The notes: generated by a model not told the origin, from the letters alone. 64,000 nucleotides of DNA from Bryobacterales bacterium (GCA_028819255.1 JAPPMB010000078.1:173586-237585), one strand, 5' to 3'. Shown: positions 35,138 through 45,007, numbered from the stretch's first letter. Made by a program: numbers and translations.

Positions 35138-36127
35138 TTACTGGCGCTTCCAGTGGGCGACGCCGTCGATCTGGATCTTCTCCACGCGCTGCCCGAGCGC
35201 CATGTACTCCAGATGGGACAGCGATTCGGACATCGCGAATCGCCGGTCCTGCAGGCTGCGATGCTCACCCCAGACCGCGACCGCGATCCTGTAGGCGTCC
35301 AACGGATCGTCAGCAAGCGTGCCGGCGATCGTGTCACAACGCCTTGCATGGTGGCTGCGCGTGCTTTCTATCCATTCCCGGTGGCCTTGGAACGGCCTTC
35401 CGTGGGACGGGACCACGGTTCCGGCGTCCAGCTTCTCGAGCTTTTCCAGCGACCGCAGGTAGTCGCCCAGGGGATCGCCCTCGTAGAACCACTGCACTCC
35501 GATGTTGGGTGTGATGCGCGGCAGGATCGCGTCCGTGGAGAACAGCACCTTCTGCTGCGGGCAGTAGAAGCAGAGAAGCGCGGGGGAGTGGCCAGGGGCC
35601 GCCACGGCGTTGAGCGTCCCGCCTTCGAACCCGATCCGCTCTCCCTCCTCGAGGGGACCGTCGACCAGCAGCCTCTCGTACGATCTCCGGCCCGCCGAGG
35701 CGCTCCGGCGCATCGTCTCGACGTCCTCGACGGGCATGCCGTTCCGGCGCAGAAACACCGCCGCCTCTCCGAAGAACCGCTGATGCGGTCCCAGTGGTCT
35801 GACGAGTTCGGCCTCGAGCGCGGGCATCCGAACGGGCGCGCCGGACCGCCTGCGGATCTCCGCCGCAGCGCCCATGTGATCCGGATGCAGGTGGCTGATC
35901 AGGATCTCGGTGATGGAGGTCCAGTCCGCTCCAAGGTGGAGCAGCGCGGCCTCCAGGGCAAGGAGCGAATCGTCCGAGCGTATGCCGGAGTCCAGGAGCA
36001 CGAACCCGTTCCCGCGGCGGAACAGGAACACGTTGACGCTTGCAAGCTCCCATGGAAGGGGAAGGCGGACCTGCCACGCGCCATCGGCGACTGGCCACAC
36101 CTTCAGCGCTGGCAATGCACGGGGCAA
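35138..36127 (-). CDS. Metallo-beta-lactamase-fold hydrolase
   Basis: Cytoplasmic MBL-fold hydrolase (329 aa) with two metal sites. The HxHxDH signature reads 'HLHPDHMG' near residue 79, 'APGHSPALLCFY' gives the third-motif His near 178, an Asp occurs in 'LFSTDAILP' near 198, and a final His in 'VPSHGRPF' near 243. The overall plan resembles glyoxalase-II-like and RNase-Z-unrelated small-molecule hydrolases with a C-terminal helical region ending 'GVAHWKRQ'. Substrate unknown; a thioester or lactone is possible. Upstream of the dehydrogenase with only 15 bp between, suggesting linked metabolism of a small carbonyl compound (inference). The start is taken as TTG at 36127 and could be slightly internal. 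Confidence 0.88.
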   Translation of the reverse strand: MPRALPALKVWPVADGAWQVRLPLPWELASVNVFLFRRGNGFVLLDSGIRSDDSLLALEAALLHLGADWTSITEILISHLHPDHMGAAAEIRRRSGAPVRMPALEAELVRPLGPHQRFFGEAAVFLRRNGMPVEDVETMRRSASAGRRSYERLLVDGPLEEGERIGFEGGTLNAVAAPGHSPALLCFYCPQQKVLFSTDAILPRITPNIGVQWFYEGDPLGDYLRSLEKLEKLDAGTVVPSHGRPFQGHREWIESTRSHHARRCDTIAGTLADDPLDAYRIAVAVWGEHRSLQDRRFAMSESLSHLEYMALGQRVEKIQIDGVAHWKRQ

Positions 36128-36214
36128 GTTTCGGAAACCGACGGTCGCGCATCCAATTCTACCAGCGCTCGGGAAATGCCCTCTTGATACGCTGTTTGCT
36201 AGCGCCGGTACTGC

Positions 36215-37333
36215 ATGCAGTTCAAGCCAAAGCTGCTGGCGGGGCTCGTCTTCGTGGTTGCAGGGACGGCCCAGTCAGCGACCCAGTCAGCGGTTGACCT
36301 CGTCTGCAAGGCCGAGAGGGTCGGGCCCTTCCTGGACTTCGAATATCGCTTCACCATGGGCATGTGGTTTCGGCTCCCGGCGCGGCAGTTCTGGGGCGCC
36401 CCCGTGGGGATCGACCTGGAGATCGAGGTCAGCCCGGTCCACGACACGCCGGGCGAGCCGATCTGGATCGACGACCGGGTGCAAGGCACCCAGCCCATGC
36501 CGAGTGGCACCAAGGGCGAACTCTACTTCAGCCGCGGGATTTCCCTGGGCCCGGGCCGGTACGTTGCGGACTGGACGCTGCGCGATGACCAGGGCCGCTC
36601 ATGCCGTGGAACGCGACAGTTCAGGGCGGCTCTCTCTCGCCGGGACCGGGACGTCGAGGTGTCGCTCGCGCCCGGCGAGGTGGTAGACGCCGGCGTCTAC
36701 CTGTTCCGGCCCGAAGACAGCATTCCACGGCCCCATCTGCGTGGGCCGAGTCGACTCAAGATCTTCGTGAGCATGGATGTCATGAACCGGCGCGGCCAAG
36801 TCGTGCGGCCCAGGCTTCTGCACTTGCTGCCGCTGGTCGCCACGCTGCGGCAGCTGGGGCGCAGCCCCAGATTCAACGAGTTCTCGGTGGTCGTCTTCAG
36901 CTTCGAGGACCAGGACATTCTGGTCAGGCAGGACTACGGCAGCGAGATCGACTTCCGGTCGCTGAGCGGGGTGATTGACGAGCTGGAGCCCGACACTGTC
37001 GATGTCTCCGATCTGATCTATGGCAGCGAAATGAACTTCTTTGAGGAATTGCTCTCCTCTGAGCTCCTGGGATCCGATCCGCCTGACGGGGTCGTCTTTG
37101 TGGGCAGGGAGATGAACTTCGGCAAGACGGTCCCGAAGTCCACGCTGGCGCGGGTCCGCGCCCTGGGCGCGCCGGTTGCGTTTCTCGATGCCTCGCGCTA
37201 CGCGTGGCGGGGCGCCATGGGGAATCTTGCCCGCGCTCTGGGCGGCAGGGAGTACGTGCTTCGCCGGCCAGGAGACCTCGCCCGCGCAGTGTCAGCGTTC
37301 GAGAACCAGGTGATCGATTCGATCCCCCAGTAG
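36215..37333 (+). CDS. Secreted protein of unknown function (possible VWA-like fold)
   Basis: Exported protein (372 aa) that I do not recognise with certainty. A signal peptide (about 1-22) precedes a beta-rich N-terminal half (about 25-165) with two cysteines (C30, C129). The second half begins 'SRLKIFVSMDVMNRRG' near 185 and continues as alternating strand/helix to the end. The hydrophobic strand plus the 'VVVFSFED' segment resemble VWFA-related secreted proteins common in Acidobacteriota, but a complete MIDAS motif (DxSxS) is not present. ATG start at 36215. It precedes the FG-GAP/TPR giant gene by 98 bp on the same strand, so co-expression is possible. A short CTCCG-N6-CGGAG hairpin (37335-37350) lies between them. 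Confidence 0.7.
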   Translation: MQFKPKLLAGLVFVVAGTAQSATQSAVDLVCKAERVGPFLDFEYRFTMGMWFRLPARQFWGAPVGIDLEIEVSPVHDTPGEPIWIDDRVQGTQPMPSGTKGELYFSRGISLGPGRYVADWTLRDDQGRSCRGTRQFRAALSRRDRDVEVSLAPGEVVDAGVYLFRPEDSIPRPHLRGPSRLKIFVSMDVMNRRGQVVRPRLLHLLPLVATLRQLGRSPRFNEFSVVVFSFEDQDILVRQDYGSEIDFRSLSGVIDELEPDTVDVSDLIYGSEMNFFEELLSSELLGSDPPDGVVFVGREMNFGKTVPKSTLARVRALGAPVAFLDASRYAWRGAMGNLARALGGREYVLRRPGDLARAVSAFENQVIDSIPQ

Positions 37334-37334
37334 T

Positions 37335-37350
37335 CTCCGCCTGCACGGAG
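37335..37350 (+). terminator. Short hairpin between the secreted unknown and the FG-GAP gene
   Basis: CTCCG-CCTGCA-CGGAG immediately after the stop, followed by GTCCTTTCC. Only a 5-bp stem; weak. Confidence 0.25.
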
Positions 37351-37431
37351 GTCCTTTCCAGAGCGTCTAGAGTTTCGGACGGCGGCGCCAATTAGCGCGA
37401 TGAGCAGCAACATGACCGGGGCGGGGGCGGC

Positions 37432-40400
37432 TTGGTGAGTCGCCTCGGCCGTCGCGAGTTCCTGGCCCTCCTCTCGGCGGGCCCAACGTTTCGGACGGCC
37501 CACCTCGAGGGTGCCGACCAGTTCCCCGTCCGGTTCCGGCAGCCCGGGCCATGCGAGGATCTGCGGCCCATGGTCGATCCCGCCAACGACATCTTCGGAC
37601 GGGAGCGACGCGCCATTCAGGTCGAGAAGATCCTGTCTTCCCTGCTAAGTGACGGCGGTCTGCCCGTTGCGACTCAGATCCGCGGGTCGTCGCCAATGCC
37701 CGTTCGCTACGAGGAACACGGTCGCGTGCTGGAGGCTGTCTATGAGAGCGGCGCCGAAGGCTTCTCCAAGGGGATGATCCGCTGGATCGAAGCGCTGGGC
37801 GAGATCCGCCGGGCCGACTTCCATGCCCTGCCCAACGACGTGGTCCGCTTCGAGATCGCGTCCGAGACGCCGGCAGGCCTCGAGTATCGAACAGGCCGCT
37901 GGCGGATGACCTGGGACGGGGGCCGTCTCACGGCATTCGAGCCCCAGTCCGAGACGGTCGCACGATCGTCCGGCCCACTCTTCGAGGACGTGACGGCCGG
38001 ACTCTTCGGGGCCATACCGGAATTCCGCGAGCAACTCTGCAAGGGTGTGCCCTATTGGAGATCCCGACTCGACAGCGCCACGGGGATCGGAGTCTATGGG
38101 AACCAGGGCGTGGCGGTTGGCGACGTTGACCGGGACGGGTGGGACGAGCTCTATGTCTGCCAGCCGGCCGGACTGCCCAACCGGCTCTACAGCCGGCGCG
38201 ACGGCGTCTGGGAGGATGTGACTCGCGAGGCCGGGGTGGGCCTGCTGGACAACACGTCCCAGGCATTGTTCCTCGACCTGCGGAACAGCGGATCGCAGGA
38301 TCTGGTCGTCTTGACGACACGCGGGCCGCTGCTCTTTCTCAACGATGGATCCGGCCGGTTCCGACGTCGCGACAACGCGTTTCGGTTCGCGACCAAGGCG
38401 CAGGGCACCTTCGCGGGCATGGCTGCGGCGGACTACGACGGCGACGGCAGGGTCGATCTATACCTGTGCTCGTACCTGTACTTCCAAAGCGAGGACCGGC
38501 ACCGGTACCCGGCTCCGTATCACGACGCCCGCAACGGCCCGCCCAACTTTCTATTCCGGAACGAGCTCGGGCCTGACGGCGAGGGTGCCCTTCGCGACGT
38601 CACCGAGGAGGCCGGATTCGACCACAACAACGACCGCTACAGCTTCGCGGCCGCGTGGTGCGACTACGACGAGGACGGCCGCCCCGAGCTCTACGTCGCG
38701 AACGACTTCGGACGGAACAACCTTTACAAGTTCAAGGACGGGCGCTTTCGAGACATCGCTGAGGAAAAGGGGCTGGACGATGTCGGCCGGGGAATGAGCG
38801 CAGCCTGGTTCGACTACGACCGGGACGGCCGGCTTGACCTGTACGTGGCCAACATGTGGACCGCCACGGGACAGCGCGTCGCGCGTGACAGGGCCTTCGG
38901 GCCGCTGGAGGAGGGCGTTCGGCGGTCCATGTATCACGGCCACACCAAGGGAAACTCGCTCTACCGCAATCGAGGAGACGGCTCGTTCGACTACGTCGGC
39001 GCCGGTGAGGGCGTCGAAATGGGTCGCTGGTCATGGTCCGGAGACGGCTTCGACTTCGATTTGGACGGCACTCCGGAGATCCTGGTGACGGCGGGAATGA
39101 TCACGCACTCCCTCGAGGAAGGCAGGGACCTCGGCAGCTTCTTCTGGAGACAGGTGGTGGCGAAGTCTCCGGCGGAGGCCCGGCCCGCGCCCGATTACGA
39201 GGCCGGATGGAACTGTCTCCACCAGCTCGTTCGGGAGGACTTCAGCTGGAACGGCAACGAGCCGAACGTCTTCTTCGTGCGCGAGGGCGGGAAGTACCGG
39301 GACTTCTCGGGCGTTTCCGGTCTGGACCGCGCCCTCGACAGCCGGGCCTTCGCCGTGACCGACCTCGACGGCGACGGGTGCCCCGACCTGATTCTCAAGA
39401 GCCGGCTCGCGCCCCAACTGCTCGCTTTCCGCAACCGGGCGTCGGGGGGCCGCCGGCCGATGGTGATCGAGCTGGAGGGCACACGGTCGAACCGCGACGG
39501 GATTGGCGCCGTCCTCCGCGTCGAAACCGAGGACGGCACTTCGGCCCAGGTGCTCTCGGCGGGCTCCGGGTACATTTCCCAGCACACGAAGAAGCTTCAC
39601 TTCGGCCTGGGAAGCCGCACCCGCGCGCGGAGCGTCACCGTCGTCTGGCCTTCCGGGGAGACCCAGGCCTTCGATGGCCTCGAGGCCGGATACCGGTACC
39701 GCATCCGGGAAGGGACGCTGGATCTCGAGCGCGCGGCAATCGTCGCGCCTCGGCGCCCGCGGTGGTCGTCGCGGCCGATCGCCGCGGACAACCGGCTGGT
39801 GTTTCAGCCCACCTGGCTGGCCGATCTCGTCAAGCTGCCGGAACCCGCGGAAGACGGCTTTCTCCTGCTCGTGGACGGAGAGGTTCCCGAGTTTCCGGCG
39901 GACATTCCGCACAAGGTCATCGACCTCGGCGCCGCTTCTCCAGACCGAGCGGCGATCTTCGCCATCTTTCGCAGAAACCTGTTCGACTATCGGGCGGGTC
40001 TGACGCTCCCGATGGCATTCCTCGTCTCCCTTCGGGGAAAGGTCTTCAAGGTGTATCCGTCGATACCGGCCGCAAGCGTGGCGCGGCAGGACTTCGAGCT
40101 GGTCCGGGGCCGGGGGGCCCGCCCGCCCGCGCTGCCGTTCGAGGGCCGGTATCACGCGACGTATCCGCGGAGGAATCACTTCCGCATGGGATCCGCCTTC
40201 CTGCAGGCGGGCTATCCGCAGGTCGCCCGCTCCTATCTGCGGGACGCCGCCATGTCGGAGGAAAACTGGGAGAACTTCAAGACCTGGCTCGCTCTGGGCC
40301 AGGCCGAGCTGCAGGCGGGGGACATCGACCGGGCGGCCAGCGATCTTGCCCACGCGTCGCGACTGGAGCCGGACTCCCCCCAGGTCTGGAACAATCTGGG

Positions 40401-40929
40401 CGGCGTTGCGATGGCCCGCGATGACTTCGTCCAGGCCCTGGAGCACTTCCGGCGCGCGCTTGAGTTGAGTCCGGACCTGAGCTATGCACTGGTGAACGCG
40501 GCCCAGGCGCATGTGCGTCTCGGAAATCCGGTCGAAGCCGAGCGACTGCTGCAACGCGCGCTAGAGCTTGAGCCGGAGGATGCTGAAGCCGCGAACAAGC
40601 TCGGCCTCATCTGGGCGAAGCAGGGGAGGCTGGGGGAGGCGCGCACCCTGTTCCAGCGAGCGATCGAGAGCCAGCACGATCATGCCGAGGCGATCAACAA
40701 TCTCGCCGTGCTCTACATCCGGTCGGGACAGATCGACGACGCCATCGCGGCGTTCCGGTACGGGATCGAGCAGGTTCCGGACCTGGACTCGCTCTACATG
40801 AACCTCGCACGGGTTCATGCCGACCGCGGCGACTACAGCAGTTCGCGGCTGGTGCTGGGACAGCTCCTGGAGCGCAAGCCGGACCACGCGGCCGCGAGGC
40901 GCGCGCTGATTCAGCTCCAGGGGCGATAG
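37432..40929 (+). CDS. Exported FG-GAP/ASPIC-UnbV protein fused to TPR repeats
   Basis: Large exported protein (1165 aa) of the CRTAC1-like type. The N-terminus 'SRLGRREFLALLSAG' looks like a Tat signal. A unique domain (about 30-190) is followed by a beta-propeller (about 210-650) with at least six calcium-type D-x-D-x-D-G motifs ('DVDRDGWDE', 'DYDGDGRVD', 'DYDEDGRPE', 'DYDRDGRLD', 'DFDLDGTPE', 'DLDGDGCPD'). An ASPIC/UnbV domain (about 683-765; 'SGSGYISQHTKKLHFGLG' type pattern) is followed by a possible thioredoxin-like module (about 780-900) and C-terminal tetratricopeptide repeats (about 910-1165). The family is associated with exported polysaccharide-related functions but lacks a defined reaction. 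Start TTG 37432 or GTG 37435. A hairpin after the stop separates it from convergent sulfatase genes. Confidence 0.9.
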   Translation: MVSRLGRREFLALLSAGPTFRTAHLEGADQFPVRFRQPGPCEDLRPMVDPANDIFGRERRAIQVEKILSSLLSDGGLPVATQIRGSSPMPVRYEEHGRVLEAVYESGAEGFSKGMIRWIEALGEIRRADFHALPNDVVRFEIASETPAGLEYRTGRWRMTWDGGRLTAFEPQSETVARSSGPLFEDVTAGLFGAIPEFREQLCKGVPYWRSRLDSATGIGVYGNQGVAVGDVDRDGWDELYVCQPAGLPNRLYSRRDGVWEDVTREAGVGLLDNTSQALFLDLRNSGSQDLVVLTTRGPLLFLNDGSGRFRRRDNAFRFATKAQGTFAGMAAADYDGDGRVDLYLCSYLYFQSEDRHRYPAPYHDARNGPPNFLFRNELGPDGEGALRDVTEEAGFDHNNDRYSFAAAWCDYDEDGRPELYVANDFGRNNLYKFKDGRFRDIAEEKGLDDVGRGMSAAWFDYDRDGRLDLYVANMWTATGQRVARDRAFGPLEEGVRRSMYHGHTKGNSLYRNRGDGSFDYVGAGEGVEMGRWSWSGDGFDFDLDGTPEILVTAGMITHSLEEGRDLGSFFWRQVVAKSPAEARPAPDYEAGWNCLHQLVREDFSWNGNEPNVFFVREGGKYRDFSGVSGLDRALDSRAFAVTDLDGDGCPDLILKSRLAPQLLAFRNRASGGRRPMVIELEGTRSNRDGIGAVLRVETEDGTSAQVLSAGSGYISQHTKKLHFGLGSRTRARSVTVVWPSGETQAFDGLEAGYRYRIREGTLDLERAAIVAPRRPRWSSRPIAADNRLVFQPTWLADLVKLPEPAEDGFLLLVDGEVPEFPADIPHKVIDLGAASPDRAAIFAIFRRNLFDYRAGLTLPMAFLVSLRGKVFKVYPSIPAASVARQDFELVRGRGARPPALPFEGRYHATYPRRNHFRMGSAFLQAGYPQVARSYLRDAAMSEENWENFKTWLALGQAELQAGDIDRAASDLAHASRLEPDSPQVWNNLGGVAMARDDFVQALEHFRRALELSPDLSYALVNAAQAHVRLGNPVEAERLLQRALELEPEDAEAANKLGLIWAKQGRLGEARTLFQRAIESQHDHAEAINNLAVLYIRSGQIDDAIAAFRYGIEQVPDLDSLYMNLARVHADRGDYSSSRLVLGQLLERKPDHAAARRALIQLQGR

Positions 40930-40937
40930 CCCGACCG

Positions 40938-40955
40938 CGCCGCGGTCCCGCGGCG
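40938..40955. terminator. GC hairpin between convergent FG-GAP and sulfatase genes
   Basis: CGCCGCG-GTCC-CGCGGCG, a perfect 7-bp stem with a tetraloop, 9 nt after one stop and 22 nt before the other. A plausible bidirectional terminator. Confidence 0.5.
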
Positions 40956-40977
40956 TGCCGGCCCGCCGCCCCGACTC

Positions 40978-42336
40978 TCACTGCGGCGGTCTGGCTGCAC
41001 TGCCCGGGGCGGCCACCGGCATCTGGGCTCCCACCCTTTCCCGCCAAGCTACGAGATCGGCTCGCAGCCTTGCGGCCAGTTCCGGCCTGCTGCTCGACAG
41101 GTTCTTCGTCTCGGAGATGTCGGACTCCAGATCGAACAGCTCGAAGTCGGTGTCGCGGCCCGCTATCGAGCCCTCGAACCACTCGATCAGCTTGTAGTGT
41201 CCCTGGCGAATGGCTCCCGCAGGCGGCATGCCGGACCCTCGATGGTAGTGGGGGTAATGCCAGTACAGCGCTCGGCCGAGTCCGGCCTGGCCGCCCTTGA
41301 GGATGTCAAGGAAGCTCTCGCCGTCGACTCCGGCGGGCGTCCCCGGATCGCCCAGGATTTCCAGGAAGGTCGGAAGAAAGTCCACGGTGGATAGCAGGTG
41401 GTCCGTCGTCGTGCCCGGTTCGACGCGACCCGGCCAGCGAACAATCAGCGGGACTCGGATGCCGCCCTCGTACAGCCAGCCCTTTCCGGAGCGCAGCGGA
41501 TCCTGTCGCGCGTAGGTCTCCTTGCCGCCGTTGTCGGAGTAGAAGACGACCATGGTCGTCGTCCGCAGGCCGAGTTCGTCGATCTTCGCCAGGAGCTGTC
41601 CGACGCCGTCGTCCAGGCGCTCGACGATGGCGGCGAGCGCAGGCAGGATCTCCAGCTTCTCAATGAGCGCCCGCCCCTCGTAGGAGGCGGTCCGCCTGCG
41701 ACTCTCGATGATCGGCTCGTGGATGGAATTGTGGGGCAGGTAGAGGAAGAACGGCTGGTCTCCGTGTTCCTCAAGGAAGCGGACGGCATGGTCCGTGATC
41801 CGCTGCACATTGTGAGGATCGACTTCCGGATCGCTCTCACCGACGATCGGCTTGTAGGTCACCAGGACTTCATCGAACCCCTGCTTGTCGGGATTGAACG
41901 GCAGGCTGTCGGGAGGACGCTTGTCCTGGCTGAGGTGCCATTTTCCGAAGTGCGCCGTCCGGTAGCCGTTGCGCTTGAAGACCTCTGCCAGCGTCACGAT
42001 CTCCAGGTCGAGGCGTTTGTGCCAGTCAGGCTGCCGCAGCGGCTTGCCGACGGGATTCGAACCCCTGATGTGATCGGTCAGGTGCAGCCGCGCTGGGTAC
42101 TGGCCGCTCATCAGCGCGGCGCGGGTGGGCGAGCACACCGCGGCTGCGGAGTAGGCGTTCGTGAACCGCAGCCCCTCCGAAGCGAGCCGGTCAATGTTGG
42201 GCGTGCGGTAGGCGGCGCCTCCATACGCACCCACCTGGCTCCATCCCAAGTCGTCGGCCAGTACGAAAACGACGTTCGGTCTTGCTTCCGCGAAGCCCGA
42301 GGCGGCGAGAACAAGGACCAGCGCAAGCGGCCGCAC
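40978..42336 (-). CDS. Exported arylsulfatase-family sulfatase
   Basis: Formylglycine-dependent type I sulfatase (452 aa) hydrolysing sulfate esters, probably on polysaccharides, in the periplasm or outside. The signal peptide follows a GTG at 42336 (MRPLALVLVLAASGFAEA); the ORF track start at 42477 adds 47 residues without signal character. N-terminal metal ligands are in 'VLADDLGW', and the modification site CSPTR at about C68 is the Cys-type consensus C-x-P-x-R. 'HFGKWHLS' is the conserved second sulfatase motif and 'YSDNGGKETY' supplies further metal ligands. Substrate unknown. It is 113 bp downstream of a second sulfatase on the same strand. No anaerobic maturase or canonical FGE gene is nearby. 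Confidence 0.94.
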   Translation of the reverse strand: MRPLALVLVLAASGFAEARPNVVFVLADDLGWSQVGAYGGAAYRTPNIDRLASEGLRFTNAYSAAAVCSPTRAALMSGQYPARLHLTDHIRGSNPVGKPLRQPDWHKRLDLEIVTLAEVFKRNGYRTAHFGKWHLSQDKRPPDSLPFNPDKQGFDEVLVTYKPIVGESDPEVDPHNVQRITDHAVRFLEEHGDQPFFLYLPHNSIHEPIIESRRRTASYEGRALIEKLEILPALAAIVERLDDGVGQLLAKIDELGLRTTTMVVFYSDNGGKETYARQDPLRSGKGWLYEGGIRVPLIVRWPGRVEPGTTTDHLLSTVDFLPTFLEILGDPGTPAGVDGESFLDILKGGQAGLGRALYWHYPHYHRGSGMPPAGAIRQGHYKLIEWFEGSIAGRDTDFELFDLESDISETKNLSSSRPELAARLRADLVAWRERVGAQMPVAAPGSAARPPQ

Positions 42337-42449
42337 GGCGGCAAGTATACCGAGGTCTGAGTGTTCCGGCGGCCGTCCCGGACATGCGGTCGGATGGCCG
42401 GGGGGACGGAGCCGCGGCAGGTGACCGGCCGGCCCGGTGATTCCTCCGC

Positions 42450-44150
42450 CTATCGCCTGCTGACGTCGACCTGCCACGGACCCGTGACTTCCGAGCCGAT
42501 TTCCAGCCTGGCCTCAAACGTGCCGTCTCCGGGCCGCAGCGCCACTCCCTCGAAGCGCACCTGCGTGGCCCCTTCCGCAACCGCGGCCGTCTCCGTGGCG
42601 TCCCCGAACGCGATCGATGCCGCACCCGAGGCCGGAGCGGGTTTCGCGAACCGCACCTCGATGTCGTAAGGACCCTCGGACATGCTGGTGACCTCCCAGT
42701 GGCCCAGCACCCTGTCGTTGCGCCCCCAGCCGTCCTGCGTGACCATTCGCCAGTCTTGGCGGGTCAGCGTGACGTGCGGCTGCGCATCGCTGCCCAGAGC
42801 GAACCGCACGGCATCGAAGCCGCGGCTCGCAGACACGTCCGCGAGCCATTCCTCGTAGCCGGCCTTCAGGCGCTGGACCACGTCCGGCAATTCCGCCGCC
42901 AGGTCGGTTGCCTCTCCCGGGTCCTCAATGAGGTCGTATAGCTCGACCGGGGCGTCCGGCGGGGCGGGCCGGCTGAAGCTGAGCGCCTGGACCAGCTTGT
43001 ACCGCTGCTCGACCGCGGCGAAGGCCCGATACCGTTCCGGCGCATTGCCCCTGTGCGCCTGAACGAAGTAGGTCCGCTCCGGGAGCGACGTGACCTCGCC
43101 CTCCCACAGCGGCAGGAGGTTGATCCCGTCGACCTCGATCTCCGGCGGCTTGGCAACCCCGGCTGCCGCGAGCAGTGTCGGCGTGATGTCGATGTGGGCG
43201 CCCATCTGGTCGATCTTTGCCGGTGCAAGCCGGTCAGACCACCGGACTAGGAAGGGGACCCGAATGCCGTTGTCGTACACGCTGCCCTTCTGCGCCCGGA
43301 GACCGGCGTGGTAGAGGCGCGTCGTCGGCCCGTTGTCGGTCATGAAGATGAAGACCGTGTTCCCGGAAAGGCCGATGGAGTCCAGGTGGTGCGCCAGCTT
43401 TCCGACATTCTCGTCGATGTTCGTGATCATGCCGTAGATCCGCGCGTCCTTGTCTGACAGGCCCTGGCGGGCGTAGGGCTCGCGATAGGAGTCGGGCACC
43501 AGGTAGGGGGAATGCGGCGCGTTGGTGGGAATGTAGGCGAAGAACGGCGTCTCGCCTCCTTCGCCGATCCAGCTGATGGCCTCGTCGAAGTAGATGTCCG
43601 TGCAGTACCCCTCGTACTGCCGCTCCACGCCGTTGTGCATCAGAATCGGGTTGAAGTAGTCCGTTCCCTCCGGGTCGGACGGCTGGCCGATTCCGCCGCC
43701 CTTGTGGACGACCGATTCCTGGAACCCCTGGTCGACCGTCCTCTGAGGGTGGTTGTCGCCCAGATGCCACTTGCCGAAGATCCCGGTGCGGTAGCCGGCC
43801 TCGCCGAGCATCTCCGCGATCGTGACCTCCGCCGGGTCCATCATGGCCCGCCCGAGATAGGTGTCCACCACGCCTGTCCGGTAGTTGTAGCGGCCCGTCA
43901 TCAGCGCGGCTCGGGTCGGGGCGCACACGGGCGACACGTAGAAGCGGGTCATCTCGACACTCTCTCCCGCCAGGGTGTCAAGATTCGGGGTCTGCAGGAC
44001 GGGGTCGCCGTGAGAGCCGAGTTGGGACCAGCCCTGATCGTCGGTCATGATCAGGACGATGTTCGGTCTGCCGGCGGCATGCTCCACAGAGTCGCCGCAT
44101 GAGGCGAGCAGGCCCGCGAGGAGCACGATGTACGGGGCTGGTTTCCACAC
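42450..44150 (-). CDS. Lipoprotein sulfatase with C-terminal extension
   Basis: Formylglycine-dependent sulfatase (566 aa) anchored as a lipoprotein: 'VLLAGLLASC' is a lipobox with C18, if the GTG at 44150 is the start. The TTG at 44186 used by the track is also possible. Metal ligands occur in 'MTDDQGW', the modification motif is CAPTR at about C76, 'FGKWHLGDN' is the second signature, and 'MTDNGPTTRLYHAG' gives later ligands. After the sulfatase core (to about 440) comes a beta-rich 120-residue C-terminal domain, probably substrate- or surface-binding. Together with the following sulfatase gene and the preceding lipoprotein it suggests surface-attached processing of a sulfated polymer (inference). 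Confidence 0.93.
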   Translation of the reverse strand: MWKPAPYIVLLAGLLASCGDSVEHAAGRPNIVLIMTDDQGWSQLGSHGDPVLQTPNLDTLAGESVEMTRFYVSPVCAPTRAALMTGRYNYRTGVVDTYLGRAMMDPAEVTIAEMLGEAGYRTGIFGKWHLGDNHPQRTVDQGFQESVVHKGGGIGQPSDPEGTDYFNPILMHNGVERQYEGYCTDIYFDEAISWIGEGGETPFFAYIPTNAPHSPYLVPDSYREPYARQGLSDKDARIYGMITNIDENVGKLAHHLDSIGLSGNTVFIFMTDNGPTTRLYHAGLRAQKGSVYDNGIRVPFLVRWSDRLAPAKIDQMGAHIDITPTLLAAAGVAKPPEIEVDGINLLPLWEGEVTSLPERTYFVQAHRGNAPERYRAFAAVEQRYKLVQALSFSRPAPPDAPVELYDLIEDPGEATDLAAELPDVVQRLKAGYEEWLADVSASRGFDAVRFALGSDAQPHVTLTRQDWRMVTQDGWGRNDRVLGHWEVTSMSEGPYDIEVRFAKPAPASGAASIAFGDATETAAVAEGATQVRFEGVALRPGDGTFEARLEIGSEVTGPWQVDVSRR

Positions 44151-44215
44151 AGAAACAGCCTGACGCACCGCCAGGGCGGGAGTCAAGACCTACGGCATCG
44201 AGGGGTCCGAGGCGG

Positions 44216-45007
44216 CTACTTCCAGGTGACCTCCATCGCGAAGAAGTGATCGAAGACTTCGCGACCGGGGTGATTGGCTTCGTTCTTCTCCGGGCTCCGG
44301 ATATAGAAGTCCAGCTGCTGCAGGGCCGGGTTCACCGCGCCGGCCGGAGAGCTCTTCCCTTCCAACGGGTAGTTCGCCACGAGATCCCTGCTCCGCATGC
44401 CCTGCGTGACCATGAAGTGGATCTCGTAGTCCTCGTAGAGCGGTTCGCCGTTCAGGGTGGCGGACCCGATGCCCCAGCCTGCCACGTACAGCAGGCTCTT
44501 CGGCCAGTTGGCATCTCCGCAACCCGAGTCTCCGTGCTCGAAGAGATACGCGGCGATTCCGCCGTCCTGGCACGGCGAGAACTCCTTGATTTCCTCCAGG
44601 TCGATCACGTAGGCGCCCTCCGGAAGCTCAAGCTCCGCGCGAAACGTTCCCGTGTTCTCGATCTCGTTGACATCGATCTCGGCGGTGCCGCCGACGGCAC
44701 GGAGGTTCTTGCCGTCGTTTCCCATGTGATCCCATGGGCTCTCGTCGTTGAGCGTGCCCGCCTGGTGAATCCGACTGCCCGAGATGATGAATCTCCCGTC
44801 ATAGAGGTCGTGCTGGCCGGGCTCGTACAGTCCCATCGCGGTGCCTGGCTGACTGCGGGGCCCCTTTTCCGGCTCCTGCGTCGGCGGAGATGTAGCTGGT
44901 GGGGCGCCGCATCCTGCGATCAGCAGCGCGAAAGCCGAGAATGTGGCCACAAGCGCGGCGATTCGTTGAGCGGCAATGTCGGTTCGCCGACCGGGTCGAG
45001 TCGTCAT
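44216..45007 (-). CDS. Lipoprotein of unknown function in the sulfatase cluster
   Basis: Predicted lipoprotein (263 aa). The ATG at 45007 gives a basic N-terminus, a hydrophobic segment and the lipobox 'LLIAGC' followed by a Pro/Thr-rich linker. The mature part is beta-rich and acidic with two further cysteines close together ('FSPCQDGG' and 'DSGCGDANW') that could pair. No family is recognised. It sits 29 nt after the beta-helix gene and 65 nt before the lipoprotein sulfatase, all on the minus strand, so it may share their transcript and location on the outer membrane. Function not assigned. Confidence 0.75.
   Translation of the reverse strand: MTTRPGRRTDIAAQRIAALVATFSAFALLIAGCGAPPATSPPTQEPEKGPRSQPGTAMGLYEPGQHDLYDGRFIISGSRIHQAGTLNDESPWDHMGNDGKNLRAVGGTAEIDVNEIENTGTFRAELELPEGAYVIDLEEIKEFSPCQDGGIAAYLFEHGDSGCGDANWPKSLLYVAGWGIGSATLNGEPLYEDYEIHFMVTQGMRSRDLVANYPLEGKSSPAGAVNPALQQLDFYIRSPEKNEANHPGREVFDHFFAMEVTWK

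Noticed and set aside
37432-40929. Reading the FG-GAP protein as two genes (propeller and TPR)
   Set aside because: The frame is continuous with no stop, and TPR tails on ASPIC/UnbV proteins occur elsewhere in this phylum.
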